DNA of 64,000 nt from Hyphomicrobiaceae bacterium (GCA_028066055.1 JALCBY010000005.1:51554-115553), one strand, 5' to 3'; numbered from the stretch's first letter, positions 1 through 8,881 are shown. Notes: generated from the sequence alone by a model not told the origin. Translations and numbers: made by a program.

Positions 1-483
1 TCCCAGAGACTTTGGCGTTTCGGCCCCGAATGTCGCGGTGTAGATCGCATCGGCCGCGACCAGCCACACCACGAAGACGACGACGAGGATCGCGCCGAGC
101 ATCAAAATCGCGCCGATCCCGGCCGAACGAAAAACGTCGAGTGCGTCGCGCCATGTGACGTCCTGGCCAAGTTCGCGTTTGCGGCTGATCTCGTAGAGTC
201 CGATCGCCGCGAACGGCCCGACAAGGGCAAATCCCGCAGCAAGCGGATAGATCAACGGAAGCACGTCATAGCCGAACGCCAGGCGGCACAGGACCAGACC
301 GGCGACAGGATAGATGATGCACAGGAAAACAAGGTGACTCGGCTTTGCGAGAAAGTCGTCATATCCACGTGACAGTGCGTCGAGCAGATCTGCAAAACCA
401 ATCTTGGTGATTTCGATGTCGGATACGCCAGATGCCGCGCTCTCGTGTGTCGTATGTGGGGAAGACAATGCCAGGCGTGCCAT
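1..483 (-). CDS. DUF2189 integral membrane protein (C-terminus cut by window edge)
   Basis: An open frame begins with ATG at 483 and runs off the left edge, giving 161 residues. About 50 soluble N-terminal residues are followed by three hydrophobic stretches near residues 51-72, 77-100 and 125-150. The stretch FADLLDALSRGYDDFLAKPSH just before the first membrane segment, and the GLYEISRKRELG segment, resemble the DUF2189 family of multi-pass inner-membrane proteins of unknown function. The rest of the protein lies outside the window. No function is inferred. Confidence 0.75.
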   Translation of the reverse strand, partial: MARLALSSPHTTHESAASGVSDIEITKIGFADLLDALSRGYDDFLAKPSHLVFLCIIYPVAGLVLCRLAFGYDVLPLIYPLAAGFALVGPFAAIGLYEISRKRELGQDVTWRDALDVFRSAGIGAILMLGAILVVVFVVWLVAADAIYTATFGAETPKSLG

Positions 484-837
484 GGTCGCACCTCCTTTCC
501 GGCTGAACCTTATTTTCGGCTCGGGCCGCGGCTCGGCGAAGGCGCGATTGGAGGCGTCGGATCGATCCGCCACCACCGGCCACGTCCGAGACGCGACCGT
601 CAATTGGTCTTCATCATATCCGTGCAAACGTGCTCTGTCGTGACGCGATGGAACACATTGCGCGCACAATTTCGGGAGCTCTTTCTCACGCAAACCGAAA
701 CGACGACGGCAGATCCCCTGCGGTGGCATTCAAGCGCATGTCCGGAAATCGACAGCTTTTGGCATGACATCGCTACTCCGCCAGGCCTAAAATTCGCAGC
801 GAAATCAACGGAATCGAATGTCCCCGGATACCGAACT
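484..837. other. Intergenic region between divergent genes, no gene seen
   Basis: This 354-base stretch separates the divergent starts of the DUF2189 gene and the MFS transporter and should hold both promoters. The transporter frame stays open upstream through most of it, but that translation lacks family similarity. I could not pick a convincing promoter, repeat or small gene. Confidence 0.4.
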
Positions 838-2043
838 ATGTCGCAGCAGCGGATACATTTTGCGTTTCTGAATATCGGCCACTTCCTCGACCATTTCTTC
901 ATGCTCGTATTTGCCACGGTGGCCGCCCTGACCCTGACCAGGGAGTGGGGGCTGTCTTATGCGCAGCTCATTCCCTATGCCACACCGGCCTTTGTTGCAT
1001 TTGGCGTGGGCGCTATCCCTGCCGGCTGGCTCGCCGACAAGTGGAGCCGCCGCGGCATGATGGCCGTGTTCTTCATCGGCATCGGCGTGTGTTCAATCCT
1101 GACGGCGCTGGCGGAGACGCCGATGCAGATCGGTCTGGCTCTTTTTGCCATGGGTATCTTCGGCGCGATCTACCACCCGGTCGGCATTCCGCTCGTCATC
1201 GAGGGTCGCGATAAGACGGGCCTGCCAATTGCGATAAACGGGGTCTACGGCAATCTGGGCGTCGCCAGCGCCGCACTCATCACGGGATTCATGATCGACT
1301 ATGCAGGCTGGCGTTCAGCGTTCGTCTGGCCCGGTGTCATATCCATTCTGCTGGGGATTGCCTATATCTGGCTGATCGGGATCGCGCCCGAACGAAGCCA
1401 GACAGCGGCAGGTAAAAAGAAGAGTGGAGGAACAACGCGCAATTATCACGGCGCATCGCTGATCAGGATTTTCTCTATCATCATATTCACCACAGCTCTT
1501 GGCGGCATGATTTTCCAATCCACCACCTTCGCGCTGCCGAAAGTGTTCGACGAGAGCCTCGACGGGCTCGCTCTGTCAGCAACCGTTGTCGGCTGGTACG
1601 CGTTTCTGGTTTTCTCACTGGCCGCATTGGCGCAGCTCGTTGTGGGCTATCTGCTCGACCGACAATCCGCGCGCGCTGTGTTCATCGGCGTCGCCGCAAT
1701 GCAGGCCGCGTTCTTCGCTGTGATGCCCGGATTGCACGACTGGGCTGCATTGCTCGTCTCCGTCGCCTTCATGTTGGCGGTCTTTGGGCAGATCCCCATA
1801 AATGACGTGCTGATCGGACGGCTTGCGGCCAGTGAATGGCGCAGCCGCGTGTTTGCGTTCCGATACATCGTGACCTTCTCCGTGTCCTCCGCGTCGATCC
1901 CGATGATTGCGTGGATACATGCGAACTGGGGCTTTGACCGGTTGTTTATGCTGCTTGCGGCAGTCGCCCTGTTCATTCTGTTGGCCGTATTGCTGCTGCC
2001 ACGGGCCATCCCCGCCCGGACACAGGCCGCAGCCGCGGAGTAG
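838..2043 (+). CDS. MFS transporter
   Basis: The protein has 401 residues with about twelve hydrophobic segments and the layout of the major facilitator superfamily. The loop GWLADKWSRRGMM near residue 60 is the conserved loop between membrane segments 2 and 3, and a hydrophilic centre (near residue 185, SQTAAGKKKSGG) separates the two six-helix halves. The frame is open further upstream, but the chosen ATG gives the usual short N-terminus before helix 1, and residues before it do not look like protein. The substrate cannot be read from the sequence. The gene is monocistronic. Confidence 0.85.
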   Translation: MSQQRIHFAFLNIGHFLDHFFMLVFATVAALTLTREWGLSYAQLIPYATPAFVAFGVGAIPAGWLADKWSRRGMMAVFFIGIGVCSILTALAETPMQIGLALFAMGIFGAIYHPVGIPLVIEGRDKTGLPIAINGVYGNLGVASAALITGFMIDYAGWRSAFVWPGVISILLGIAYIWLIGIAPERSQTAAGKKKSGGTTRNYHGASLIRIFSIIIFTTALGGMIFQSTTFALPKVFDESLDGLALSATVVGWYAFLVFSLAALAQLVVGYLLDRQSARAVFIGVAAMQAAFFAVMPGLHDWAALLVSVAFMLAVFGQIPINDVLIGRLAASEWRSRVFAFRYIVTFSVSSASIPMIAWIHANWGFDRLFMLLAAVALFILLAVLLLPRAIPARTQAAAAE

Positions 2044-2178
2044 CAACCTCCCGAACTTACGAAAACGTAATGAAAATGCGCGGCTCCGCGGCAACGGATT
2101 GGCGTGAGCTTTCCCGTTCAATTGGCACAAGGGACCCGTCTGACTGGTTCCAGCGGCAATTTCCAAGGAGAGCATTTG

Positions 2179-3039
2179 ATGCGTAAAGGGACAAAATTCG
2201 CACTCGTCGCGAGTGTTTTCGCCATTGCCGGCGCGGCCGGGCTTTCGAGCATGGCAATCGCCGATTCCCGCGGTTCGCATGGCGGTGGCCATCACGGCAT
2301 GGGCAAACACGCCGACGGCCATCACGGCAAATGGCACAAGCGGGGCAAACGCGGCAAAAAGAGCATGTACCGCATGATCGCCCGTTTCGATACCAACGAC
2401 GACGGCAAGCTGACCCAGGAGGAAGTCGACACGACCCGCAAGGATCTTCATGCCAAGAACGACACCAACAAGGACGGCAAACTGAATCTCGAGGAATTCG
2501 AGACGCTTTGGGTGGACTTCACCAACCGCCGTATGGTGCGGGGATTTCAGCGCATCGACGTGAATGGCGACGCGGTCATCACGCTCGAGGAATATCTGGA
2601 GCCCTTTAAGAACACTGTCGCACGGCGCGACCGCAACGACGACAATGTTCTCGATGCGAACGACCGGAAGGGCAAGAAGCATCGTGGGCGCGGAGCGGGC
2701 CGGATGATGGAGCGTTTCGACGCCAACGAGGATGGCAAGCTCACCCAGGAAGAAATCGACGAAGTCCGCAAGAAGGCATTCGCCAAACACGATGCCAACA
2801 AGGATGGCAAGCTCGACCTCGCGGAATTCAAGACCCGATGGATCGAGTTTACGCAACCGCGCATGGTGCGGAGCTTCCAGTATATCGACCGGGACGGCGA
2901 TGCGGTCATCACGGTCAAGGAATATCTGAAACCGTTCTCGACAGTTGTCGCGCGGATGGACCGCAACGAGGACGGCGTGCTCGATAAGGACGACAGAAAG
3001 CGCGGCCGGCACAAAGGCTCCGATGGTGAGAAAAAATAG
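2179..3039 (+). CDS. Secreted EF-hand calcium-binding protein with internal duplication
   Basis: A 286-residue protein starts at an ATG placed nine bases after AAGGAG (2165-2170). Residues 1-28 form a signal peptide. A His/Gly-rich stretch (about 33-52) and a Lys/Arg-rich stretch (52-61) follow. Eight EF-hand-like loops begin near residues 71, 95, 127, 151, 181, 205, 237 and 261, for example DTNDDGKLTQEE and DANKDGKLDLAE. Loops 1-4 repeat as loops 5-8 with a period of 110 residues. Loops 3 and 7 (DVNGDAVITLEE, DRDGDAVITVKE) and loops 4 and 8 are less canonical. It probably binds calcium in the periplasm or outside the cell; the His-rich stretch might bind another metal. The partner is unknown. 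Confidence 0.85.
   Translation: MRKGTKFALVASVFAIAGAAGLSSMAIADSRGSHGGGHHGMGKHADGHHGKWHKRGKRGKKSMYRMIARFDTNDDGKLTQEEVDTTRKDLHAKNDTNKDGKLNLEEFETLWVDFTNRRMVRGFQRIDVNGDAVITLEEYLEPFKNTVARRDRNDDNVLDANDRKGKKHRGRGAGRMMERFDANEDGKLTQEEIDEVRKKAFAKHDANKDGKLDLAEFKTRWIEFTQPRMVRSFQYIDRDGDAVITVKEYLKPFSTVVARMDRNEDGVLDKDDRKRGRHKGSDGEKK
2374..2997 (+). repeat. Tandem duplication of a four-EF-hand unit inside the gene
   Basis: Codons 66-163 (2374-2667) and 176-273 (2704-2997) encode the same four-loop module, offset by 110 residues. Aligned stretches include DGKLTQEE, KDGKL, RMVR, DAVIT and VLD. The module was duplicated within the gene and has since diverged at many positions. Confidence 0.85.
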
Positions 3040-3054
3040 AAATCACCACAGCCC

Positions 3055-3072
3055 CGGCGGCACGGGCCGCCG
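3055..3072. other. GC-rich stem-loop after the EF-hand gene
   Basis: CGGCGGC and GCCGCCG flank a four-base loop 15 bases after the EF-hand stop codon. No T-run follows, so it is at best a weak or factor-dependent terminator, or an mRNA 3' hairpin. Confidence 0.35.
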
Positions 3073-3184
3073 TGATGGCGCGGGTCCTCACGGCGGCTGA
3101 CCGGCTGCTCCCCCAGCAGCTGACATAGCGGCGGTGCCCAGCCTCCGGGCGCCGCCGAACTCTTTTGACATGCTTTTAGAAGAA

Positions 3185-3928
3185 CTACGGTCGGGCCCTC
3201 AGCATCTGCGGATTCGGTCCTGCTGCGATATTGACCGATATCTCCCGCAACAGCTTGTTGCGCATGCCGACGACGATGTCGGTGTAATCACTCACGGTCA
3301 TCACAAATGCCCCCGCGCCACCGATGACATGCTCGAAATAGTAATGATGCAGGAAGGGCTCATCGGTGAGGATGGTCAGGCCGTTCACCGTAATGCCTTC
3401 ATTCGTCACCATGTCGCGAACAAGTTCCGGTGGAATTCCGGAGTTGTTGGCGCCGTCACCCGATACATCAATCGATTTGCGCCGCCCCTCATAGGCGTTT
3501 CTGCGGATCAGCCGCTCGCTGAACCGGAGAACCCCGCCAATACCCGTGCTGTCGCCGAAACTGCGTTCCTCGCGCGCGGAAATCGCATCCGAGAAGGCGT
3601 AAGCGCTTTGCTGATCCTTGAGCACGGTCCACGGAACGACCTGGCGCTGTTCGTTCACCGAACTCCAATGCACAACGGTCACGGCCACGCCTCCTGAGGG
3701 ACGTGTGCCGATGATTGCGGCGATCACGGCCGGGTCCCGGAACGCCTTTTTCAATCCTTCAATCTGAAGCTCATACTCCCGGGTATCGACGCTACCCGAC
3801 GTATCGACAGCCAGAACGAGTTCCAGATCGACGCGGACACCGCCTTGCGCATAGGCGTGCTTATGCGGACCGGGAACCCCGAACCACACGAGCGCCAGAC
3901 AAAGCCAAACCCCGACATGGCGAAACAT
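3185..3928 (-). CDS. DUF1194 (von Willebrand A-like) exported protein
   Basis: The 247-residue product has an N-terminal signal peptide (residues 1-27, ending AYAQG) and then ELVLAVDTSGSVD, a MIDAS-like metal-binding motif of von Willebrand A folds. The overall sequence fits the alphaproteobacterial DUF1194 family, with conserved segments such as GDGANNSG. The ATG at 3928 is preferred over the upstream in-frame ATG at 3970, because GGAGGA sits at suitable spacing and the signal peptide then begins at residue 1. It probably acts in the periplasm; the function is not established. Confidence 0.82.
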   Translation of the reverse strand: MFRHVGVWLCLALVWFGVPGPHKHAYAQGGVRVDLELVLAVDTSGSVDTREYELQIEGLKKAFRDPAVIAAIIGTRPSGGVAVTVVHWSSVNEQRQVVPWTVLKDQQSAYAFSDAISAREERSFGDSTGIGGVLRFSERLIRRNAYEGRRKSIDVSGDGANNSGIPPELVRDMVTNEGITVNGLTILTDEPFLHHYYFEHVIGGAGAFVMTVSDYTDIVVGMRNKLLREISVNIAAGPNPQMLRARP

Positions 3929-4025
3929 GAGCTGCGTCTTCCTCCAATCGAAACTTAGCTGTTCCGTCACTCGGCGGCAAAGCGGTTCGTATGAACTCAG
4001 CGTGATTTCCGCAAGGTCACACGCT

Positions 4026-4670
4026 TCACTGACTGTCCGTCAGTTGCTGTTCCCAGCCGGCAACGGCATCACATGCGGCAGCCCAGTTCTGCTCCGGCGA
4101 CCGTCCGGACCTCTTTCTCGGAACAAGATTGTGATCTCCGTCCTCGGCCCAATGAATTGTGAAAGAGGCAGGGAGCCCGTATCCGGGAACATCGTCCCTA
4201 CCCCCGAAAGGATCACGCGTTCCCTGGGCAATCATCACCGGCAGGGATAAATCCATGAGGTGCGCCGTTCGCAGTTTTTCCGGTCGTCCGGGCGGGTGGA
4301 ACGGATAGCCGAGACAAACGAGCCCCGCGATACGGCCCGCGTCGTATTCCTGTTGCGCGATCATGCTCGCAACGCGCCCGCCAAGGGATTTTCCGCCAAT
4401 GATCAATCTGTCATCGGCGCCGAGTGCGGTGATGGCATCTGCAAACTCGTCAAGCAACCGTTCAGCACGCGGCGGCGGACGCTTTTTGCCACCGCACCGG
4501 CGTTCCGCCATATAAACGAACTCGAAACGCGCCACTGCGAACCCGCGCTGCGCAAGGCCTTCCGCGAAAGCCGCCATGAAGGGCGTGTCCATCGGCGCAC
4601 CGGCCCCGTGTGCGAGAAGTATGCGAGTGCGGGCCGACTGCGCGCCGTCTTTCAGAAAATTGACCACCAT
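4026..4670 (-). CDS. Alpha/beta hydrolase (KANL3/Tex30-like)
   Basis: A 214-residue alpha/beta hydrolase. ILLAHGAGAPMD near residue 17 is the oxyanion strand, GGKSLGGRVAS near residue 95 holds the nucleophile elbow (G-K-S-L-G, Ser nucleophile), and DGDHNL near the C-terminus supplies the likely catalytic His. These features match the KANL3/Tex30 family of predicted hydrolases. The ATG at 4670 gives a normal N-terminus; an upstream ATG at 4742 would overlap the divergent neighbour's start. The substrate is unknown. Confidence 0.75.
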   Translation of the reverse strand: MVVNFLKDGAQSARTRILLAHGAGAPMDTPFMAAFAEGLAQRGFAVARFEFVYMAERRCGGKKRPPPRAERLLDEFADAITALGADDRLIIGGKSLGGRVASMIAQQEYDAGRIAGLVCLGYPFHPPGRPEKLRTAHLMDLSLPVMIAQGTRDPFGGRDDVPGYGLPASFTIHWAEDGDHNLVPRKRSGRSPEQNWAAACDAVAGWEQQLTDSQ

Positions 4671-4723
4671 ATGCCTTATTGTTTCATCCAACCGGCCCTG
4701 TCGCCACGTTATAAGTGTGTTGC

Positions 4724-5590
4724 ATGGAAACACTGACCACAATGGGCATCAGCGAAACGACGCTCAGACTGAGCGCGTTCGTGGGGATTTTTGCGGTTCT
4801 TGCGCTGCTTGAACTCGCGATTCCCCGGCGCAAGCCGCGCCGCACCAAGCTGAGGCGCTGGTTCACGAACCTGTCGATCGCCGGCATCGATGCCGCCGTC
4901 GTGCGTTTGATGGCGCTTCTGGCAGTGCCGGTCGCAGCCGTTGCCGCGGCTGCATGGGCGCAGGCCAACGGCTGGGGCCTCCTCAACTGGCTGGACATGT
5001 CCGCATGGATTGCCTTGCCCGTGGCAATCATCCTTCTTGATCTTGCGATCTACGGTCAGCATGTGGCGTCGCACAAAATTCCGCTTCTCTGGCGGCTTCA
5101 CAAGGTCCATCACGCCGATGTCGAGTTCGACGTGACGACAGCGGTTCGGTTCCACCCGGTCGAGATCGCCCTGTCGATGCTGTGGAAAATCCTGGTGGTG
5201 CTCGCGCTTGGCGCATCGCCTTGGGCCGTGGTGCTGTTCGAGGTCATCCTCAACGGATGCGCGATGTTCAACCACGCAAACATCACCCTTCCACAGTGGC
5301 TCGACCGGATCGTGAGGCTGGTTCTGGTCACGCCCGATATGCACCGCGTCCACCATTCGGTTTACCGCAGCGAACACGACATGAACTACGGCTTCAATCT
5401 TTCGATCTGGGACAGGCTGTTCGGCACCTACAAGGCACAACCGCACGACGGGCACGTCGATATGGCGATCGGGCAGAAGAGCCACCTGAACGACAACCCG
5501 ACCAGGCTCGGTTGGAGCTTGCGCCTCCCGTTCCGGCCTCCGAGTGGAACCCGATACGACATCGATCAGAAGAAACTCAGCGGGAAGTAA
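4724..5590 (+). CDS. Sterol desaturase / fatty acid hydroxylase family protein
   Basis: A 288-residue membrane protein with four or more hydrophobic segments and the histidine clusters of the di-iron fatty acid hydroxylase superfamily: HVASHKIPLLWRLHKVHH (HxxxH and HxxHH), then NHANI and MHRVHHS. These coordinate the iron pair that hydroxylates or desaturates a lipid. The physiological substrate in bacteria is mostly unknown. The start could be ATG 4724 or ATG 4742. Its 3' end overlaps the convergent solute-binding protein gene by 25 bases. Confidence 0.85.
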   Translation: METLTTMGISETTLRLSAFVGIFAVLALLELAIPRRKPRRTKLRRWFTNLSIAGIDAAVVRLMALLAVPVAAVAAAAWAQANGWGLLNWLDMSAWIALPVAIILLDLAIYGQHVASHKIPLLWRLHKVHHADVEFDVTTAVRFHPVEIALSMLWKILVVLALGASPWAVVLFEVILNGCAMFNHANITLPQWLDRIVRLVLVTPDMHRVHHSVYRSEHDMNYGFNLSIWDRLFGTYKAQPHDGHVDMAIGQKSHLNDNPTRLGWSLRLPFRPPSGTRYDIDQKKLSGK

Positions 5591-6438
5591 CGCAGGTGCA
5601 GCTCTTCAAACCGGCCTTCGCTGCGCACCAGAAACAGGCCGTAATTCAGGGCATCGCGCAGCTTCCGGTTACCCTTGCGAATGGCGATGCCGATGCCCTC
5701 GCCGAAATATTTGCTTTCCGTGAACGGACCGCCCCGAAACTCGCAACAGCCATTTGAATCCGTGCCATTCAGCCAGAACATGATCGACACGCCATCTCCG
5801 AAAAGCACGTCGGTCTGTCCGCCGCGCAACGCGGCCTTCGCCTCATCCATTGTGTTGTGGCGCACGATTTCCGAGCCCGGAAAAAAGTCCCGCAGATAAG
5901 CCTCATGCGCCGTCTTCGCCACCACGCCGATCTTCTTGTCCGCCAGCATTTCGGGTGTCACGGCCTTGATCGGACTTGACTTCAGCGCCACAAACCGCGC
6001 CGGCGTATGGTAGTAGCTGTCAGTAAAATCCACCTGTTGAAGCGCCTTTTCGCTGACACGCATTGAGGCAATGACGGCATCCGCCTCCCCTTCCTTGAGC
6101 GCCTCCATCAAGCGGTTCCACGGCACCTGGCGGATTGAGCATTCGACGGACAGCTCATCACACAGCGCACGCGCCAGATCGACGTTGAACCCGGTGAGCT
6201 CGCCCTCTTCGTCCAGATAGTTGAACGGCGGATAATCGTTATCGGTTACGAACCGGATCTGCTCGAGATCCTGCAGATCGGGTTTCGGCACGCGCAGTGT
6301 CGGCTCCTGCACGTCCGCTGCGGGCTCGCCTTCCGGCGACTGTTCCTGTCCGACCAGAACGCCCGCGGGCATCAGCAACAGGACAGAGAGGGCAATGAGC
6401 AGGCAGATATAATTGGCGTTGTTCATGAGGCGCATCAT
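5566..6438 (-). CDS. Family 3 extracellular solute-binding protein (amino-acid type)
   Basis: A 290-residue exported protein. Residues 5-30 are a signal sequence; a Glu/Pro-rich stretch follows, then the periplasmic binding fold beginning RFVTDNDYPPFNYLDEEGELTGFNVDLA, typical of SBP_bac_3 proteins. VIASMRVSEKALQQVDFTDSYY and KIGVVAKT are family-typical. Translation could start at either Met of the pair at 6438 or at ATG 6426. No ABC permease or ATPase lies nearby, so it is an orphan receptor or pairs with a transporter encoded elsewhere. Confidence 0.82.
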   Translation of the reverse strand: MMRLMNNANYICLLIALSVLLLMPAGVLVGQEQSPEGEPAADVQEPTLRVPKPDLQDLEQIRFVTDNDYPPFNYLDEEGELTGFNVDLARALCDELSVECSIRQVPWNRLMEALKEGEADAVIASMRVSEKALQQVDFTDSYYHTPARFVALKSSPIKAVTPEMLADKKIGVVAKTAHEAYLRDFFPGSEIVRHNTMDEAKAALRGGQTDVLFGDGVSIMFWLNGTDSNGCCEFRGGPFTESKYFGEGIGIAIRKGNRKLRDALNYGLFLVRSEGRFEELHLRYFPLSFF

Positions 6439-6555
6439 ACTCGCGCGCAGACGGCCCGCAAGTGGGCGACCGGGTGGTGCGCGGCCCCTAGTCCTTTCTT
6501 AACTTTCGTCCTTCAGGGTCGCTTGTGTACAAGTTTCGCCGCGTTATTTGGCCAG

Positions 6556-7116
6556 ATGTATACGAGAAAATTCGATTTCAGCCGGCTCCGCGTGCTCGTC
6601 GTGGAGAATCATGCGCTTATGCGCCGACTGCTCGGCGAAATGCTGCGGGGCTTCGGCGTACAATACATCACCTTTGCACGCGACGTGCCCGATTCGATCG
6701 AGCACATTTACGGTGAGACATTCGATCTTGTTATTCTCGACTTTTTCCTCGGTGAACTGGACGGTGCCGACTTTGCGAAGTTCGTGCGGTTCGACGACAA
6801 CTGCATGAACCGCGAGGTCCCCATCCTGCTGGTAACGGCCACCCCGAACCATCACAAAGTCCTGAAGGTTCTGGACGCCGGTATCAATGCCATGCTGGCG
6901 AAACCGATTGCGGCAAAAGACCTCTACGACCGCATCCATGCCATACTCACCAACCCCAGGCCGTTCGTGATTTCAGATACCTATGTGGGCCCGGCGCGCA
7001 GCCGCCCTCGCCGCCCCGCCCGACGTCCGGGAACGGCAACCATTACGGCCAAAGCGTCGGCCCAGGCGCACCGCGAAAGACTTAAGCCTGCAATAGAAGA
7101 CGGATTTCTGTTCTAA
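6556..7116 (+). CDS. Single-domain response regulator (receiver) with basic C-terminal tail
   Basis: The 186-residue product is a CheY-like receiver: LRVLVVEN at residues 11-18, phospho-acceptor Asp62 in VILDFFLG, the switch threonine around 94-96 (LLVTAT) and Lys116 (LAKP). The acidic pair that normally binds magnesium is E17-N18, so one carboxylate is replaced by Asn. After residue 125 a tail rich in Arg, Pro and Ala has no recognised output domain. No histidine kinase is adjacent. The ATG at 6556 was chosen over the upstream TTG because it begins just before the first strand. Confidence 0.85.
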   Translation: MYTRKFDFSRLRVLVVENHALMRRLLGEMLRGFGVQYITFARDVPDSIEHIYGETFDLVILDFFLGELDGADFAKFVRFDDNCMNREVPILLVTATPNHHKVLKVLDAGINAMLAKPIAAKDLYDRIHAILTNPRPFVISDTYVGPARSRPRRPARRPGTATITAKASAQAHRERLKPAIEDGFLF

Positions 7117-7125
7117 GGATTCGCT

Positions 7126-7575
7126 TCAGACCGGCTGCGCCGCGATTCTCCTCTCAAACAACGTACGTACGTCGTCGGGAGGCGTCACACCCTGGCGTTT
7201 GGAGGTGTCAAAGAAGCAGTTCACGCTTCCAGCCGTTGCCACACATGCATCATCAACAAACAGACCATATGCGGTCGTGAACGATTTTCTGCCCAGACGC
7301 GCGATACGGCCACCGACATCGACCGTGCCCGGATAGGTGAATTCGCCCTTGTAGTCGATCTCCAGATGCACCAGCGCAAAGTCGAGTTCGGGGTACTTTT
7401 CCTGCAGAAGAAACGGGCGAATCAACATGGTGCGGCTGGCTTCGACATAGGACGCGATCGCCACGTTGTTGACATGCCCGAGCGGGTCCTGATCGGAAAA
7501 CCGGATCGTCACCGACGTCCAGTGATCGAAGGTTTCGCGGCGGGTGAGATCAATCGGACGGACGGTTTCGTTCAT
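7126..7575 (-). CDS. Acyl-CoA thioesterase, hotdog fold (4HBT-like)
   Basis: A 149-residue hotdog protein. SVTIRFSDQDPLGHVNN is the conserved N-terminal signature of the 4-hydroxybenzoyl-CoA thioesterase family, with the catalytic Asp in DQDPLGH. LVHLEIDYKGEFTYPGTV and CFFDTSKRQG complete the fold. It probably cleaves an acyl-CoA in the cytoplasm. It ends nine bases after the convergent receiver gene. Confidence 0.85.
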   Translation of the reverse strand: MNETVRPIDLTRRETFDHWTSVTIRFSDQDPLGHVNNVAIASYVEASRTMLIRPFLLQEKYPELDFALVHLEIDYKGEFTYPGTVDVGGRIARLGRKSFTTAYGLFVDDACVATAGSVNCFFDTSKRQGVTPPDDVRTLFERRIAAQPV

Positions 7576-7644
7576 CGTGCCCCAGTTCCCGGATCAAAAG
7601 GCCCGGTTACGCGAAAGCGCATCCGGGCGGCCAACCTGTTCGTA

Positions 7645-7719
7645 TGGAGCGGGTGAAGGGAATCGAACCCTCGACACCGAGCTTGGGAAGCTCGTGCTCT
7701 ACCACTGAGCTACACCCGC
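7645..7719 (-). tRNA. tRNA-Gly (anticodon CCC)
   Basis: A complete cloverleaf lies on the minus strand. The acceptor starts GCGGGTG and pairs with CACCCGC; the D arm is GCTCAGTGGTAGAGC; the anticodon stem CGAGC/GCTCG encloses the loop TTCCCAA, giving anticodon CCC; the T arm contains GGTTCGATTCC. A 3' CCA is encoded (TGG at 7645-7647 on the plus strand). It reads glycine codon GGG. Confidence 0.95.
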
Positions 7720-7875
7720 GAAACTCGTGTGCTTAGCTTTTATCACGTGCGCCTGGAAGCGGGAAGCAGCAGCCGAAGGTGGTGTTCAAAGCGGATAATA
7801 AAGATGTGATGATCAGCATTCTGCCAATATGTTAGCTTCCGCCGTTCTGCGAAAAGGGACTCCAGAAAAACTCTC

Positions 7876-8874
7876 ATGACGGACATTTCTATCAATACCG
7901 AAACACGATCGTCCCTGCGGTCGCGGAGCAAGTTTGCCGATCCGAATTTTACCGTAAAAGGCGAACCTCGCGCCCAGGTCGCCCTGGATCGGTTGGAGAC
8001 CCTCTGGATCAATACCGGAACGCTCTGCAACATCGAGTGCACCAATTGTTACATCCAATCGAGCCCCGAAAATGACCGGCTGGTCTATATGACGGCGGAC
8101 GAGGTCAGTCTCTTTCTCGACGAGATTACGGCCTTCAGCCTCGGCACGCGTGAAATCGGATTCACTGGCGGCGAACCCTTCATGAACCCGGACATCCTCG
8201 AGATGGCGCGGAACGCGCTCTCCCGGGGACATGAAGTCCTGATCCTCACCAACGCAATGCAGCCGATGCAGCGCAAGCGAATCAAGGCGGGCCTGCTGGA
8301 GTTGCTTGCCGAGTTCGGGCCGAAACTGACGCTCCGCGTCAGCCTCGATCACTACACCCGCGAACTGCACGAAACCGAACGCGGCCCGCGCACCTGGGAG
8401 CGGGTTGTGGACGGCCTTGACTGGCTGTCCGAAAACGGTTTCCGCATCGCGATTGCCGGGCGCACCTGCTGGAACGAGGATGAGGCCGCTGAGAGACAAG
8501 GATATGCGGATCTGATCACGGCGCATGGCTGGGCCCTGAACGCCCAGAATCCGGCCGAGGTCATGCTGTTTCCCGAGATGGACGAAACCCTTGACGTGCC
8601 GGAGATCACAAATCGCTGCTGGAACCTGCTGGGCGTCGCCCCCTCCAGCATCATGTGCGCGACCAGCCGCATGGTCGTTAAACGCAAAGGCGAAGAGCGT
8701 CCAACCGTCCTGCCCTGTACGTTGCTGCCCTACGACCGGGCTTTCAATATGGGGTCAACGTTGCAGGAAGCTGCCCGCACACATGGAGGCATGTTCGACC
8801 AGGGTGCGGTCAAACTCTGTCATCCCCACTGCTCCCGTTTCTGCGTGCTTGGCGGCGGAAGCTGTTCGGCGTAA
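7876..8874 (+). CDS. Radical SAM protein with C-terminal cysteine cluster
   Basis: A 332-residue protein with the radical SAM motif CNIECTNCY (residues 52-60), followed by GFTGGEPFMNP, the SAM-binding GGE motif. The C-terminus carries further cysteines (Cys near residue 283, then CHPHCSRFCVLGGGSCSA at the end), suggesting an auxiliary iron-sulfur cluster as in SPASM/twitch enzymes. The substrate is not evident, and no small precursor peptide gene is directly upstream. Convergent with the 31-residue membrane protein gene and near an FNR-type site. Confidence 0.85.
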   Translation: MTDISINTETRSSLRSRSKFADPNFTVKGEPRAQVALDRLETLWINTGTLCNIECTNCYIQSSPENDRLVYMTADEVSLFLDEITAFSLGTREIGFTGGEPFMNPDILEMARNALSRGHEVLILTNAMQPMQRKRIKAGLLELLAEFGPKLTLRVSLDHYTRELHETERGPRTWERVVDGLDWLSENGFRIAIAGRTCWNEDEAAERQGYADLITAHGWALNAQNPAEVMLFPEMDETLDVPEITNRCWNLLGVAPSSIMCATSRMVVKRKGEERPTVLPCTLLPYDRAFNMGSTLQEAARTHGGMFDQGAVKLCHPHCSRFCVLGGGSCSA

Positions 8875-8881
8875 ATCCGCT

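Noticed and set aside
1615-3012. Long minus-strand frame opposite the EF-hand gene and the end of the MFS gene
   Set aside because: It mirrors the repeated EF-hand coding sequence and the transporter tail; its translation has no family likeness and no ribosome site.
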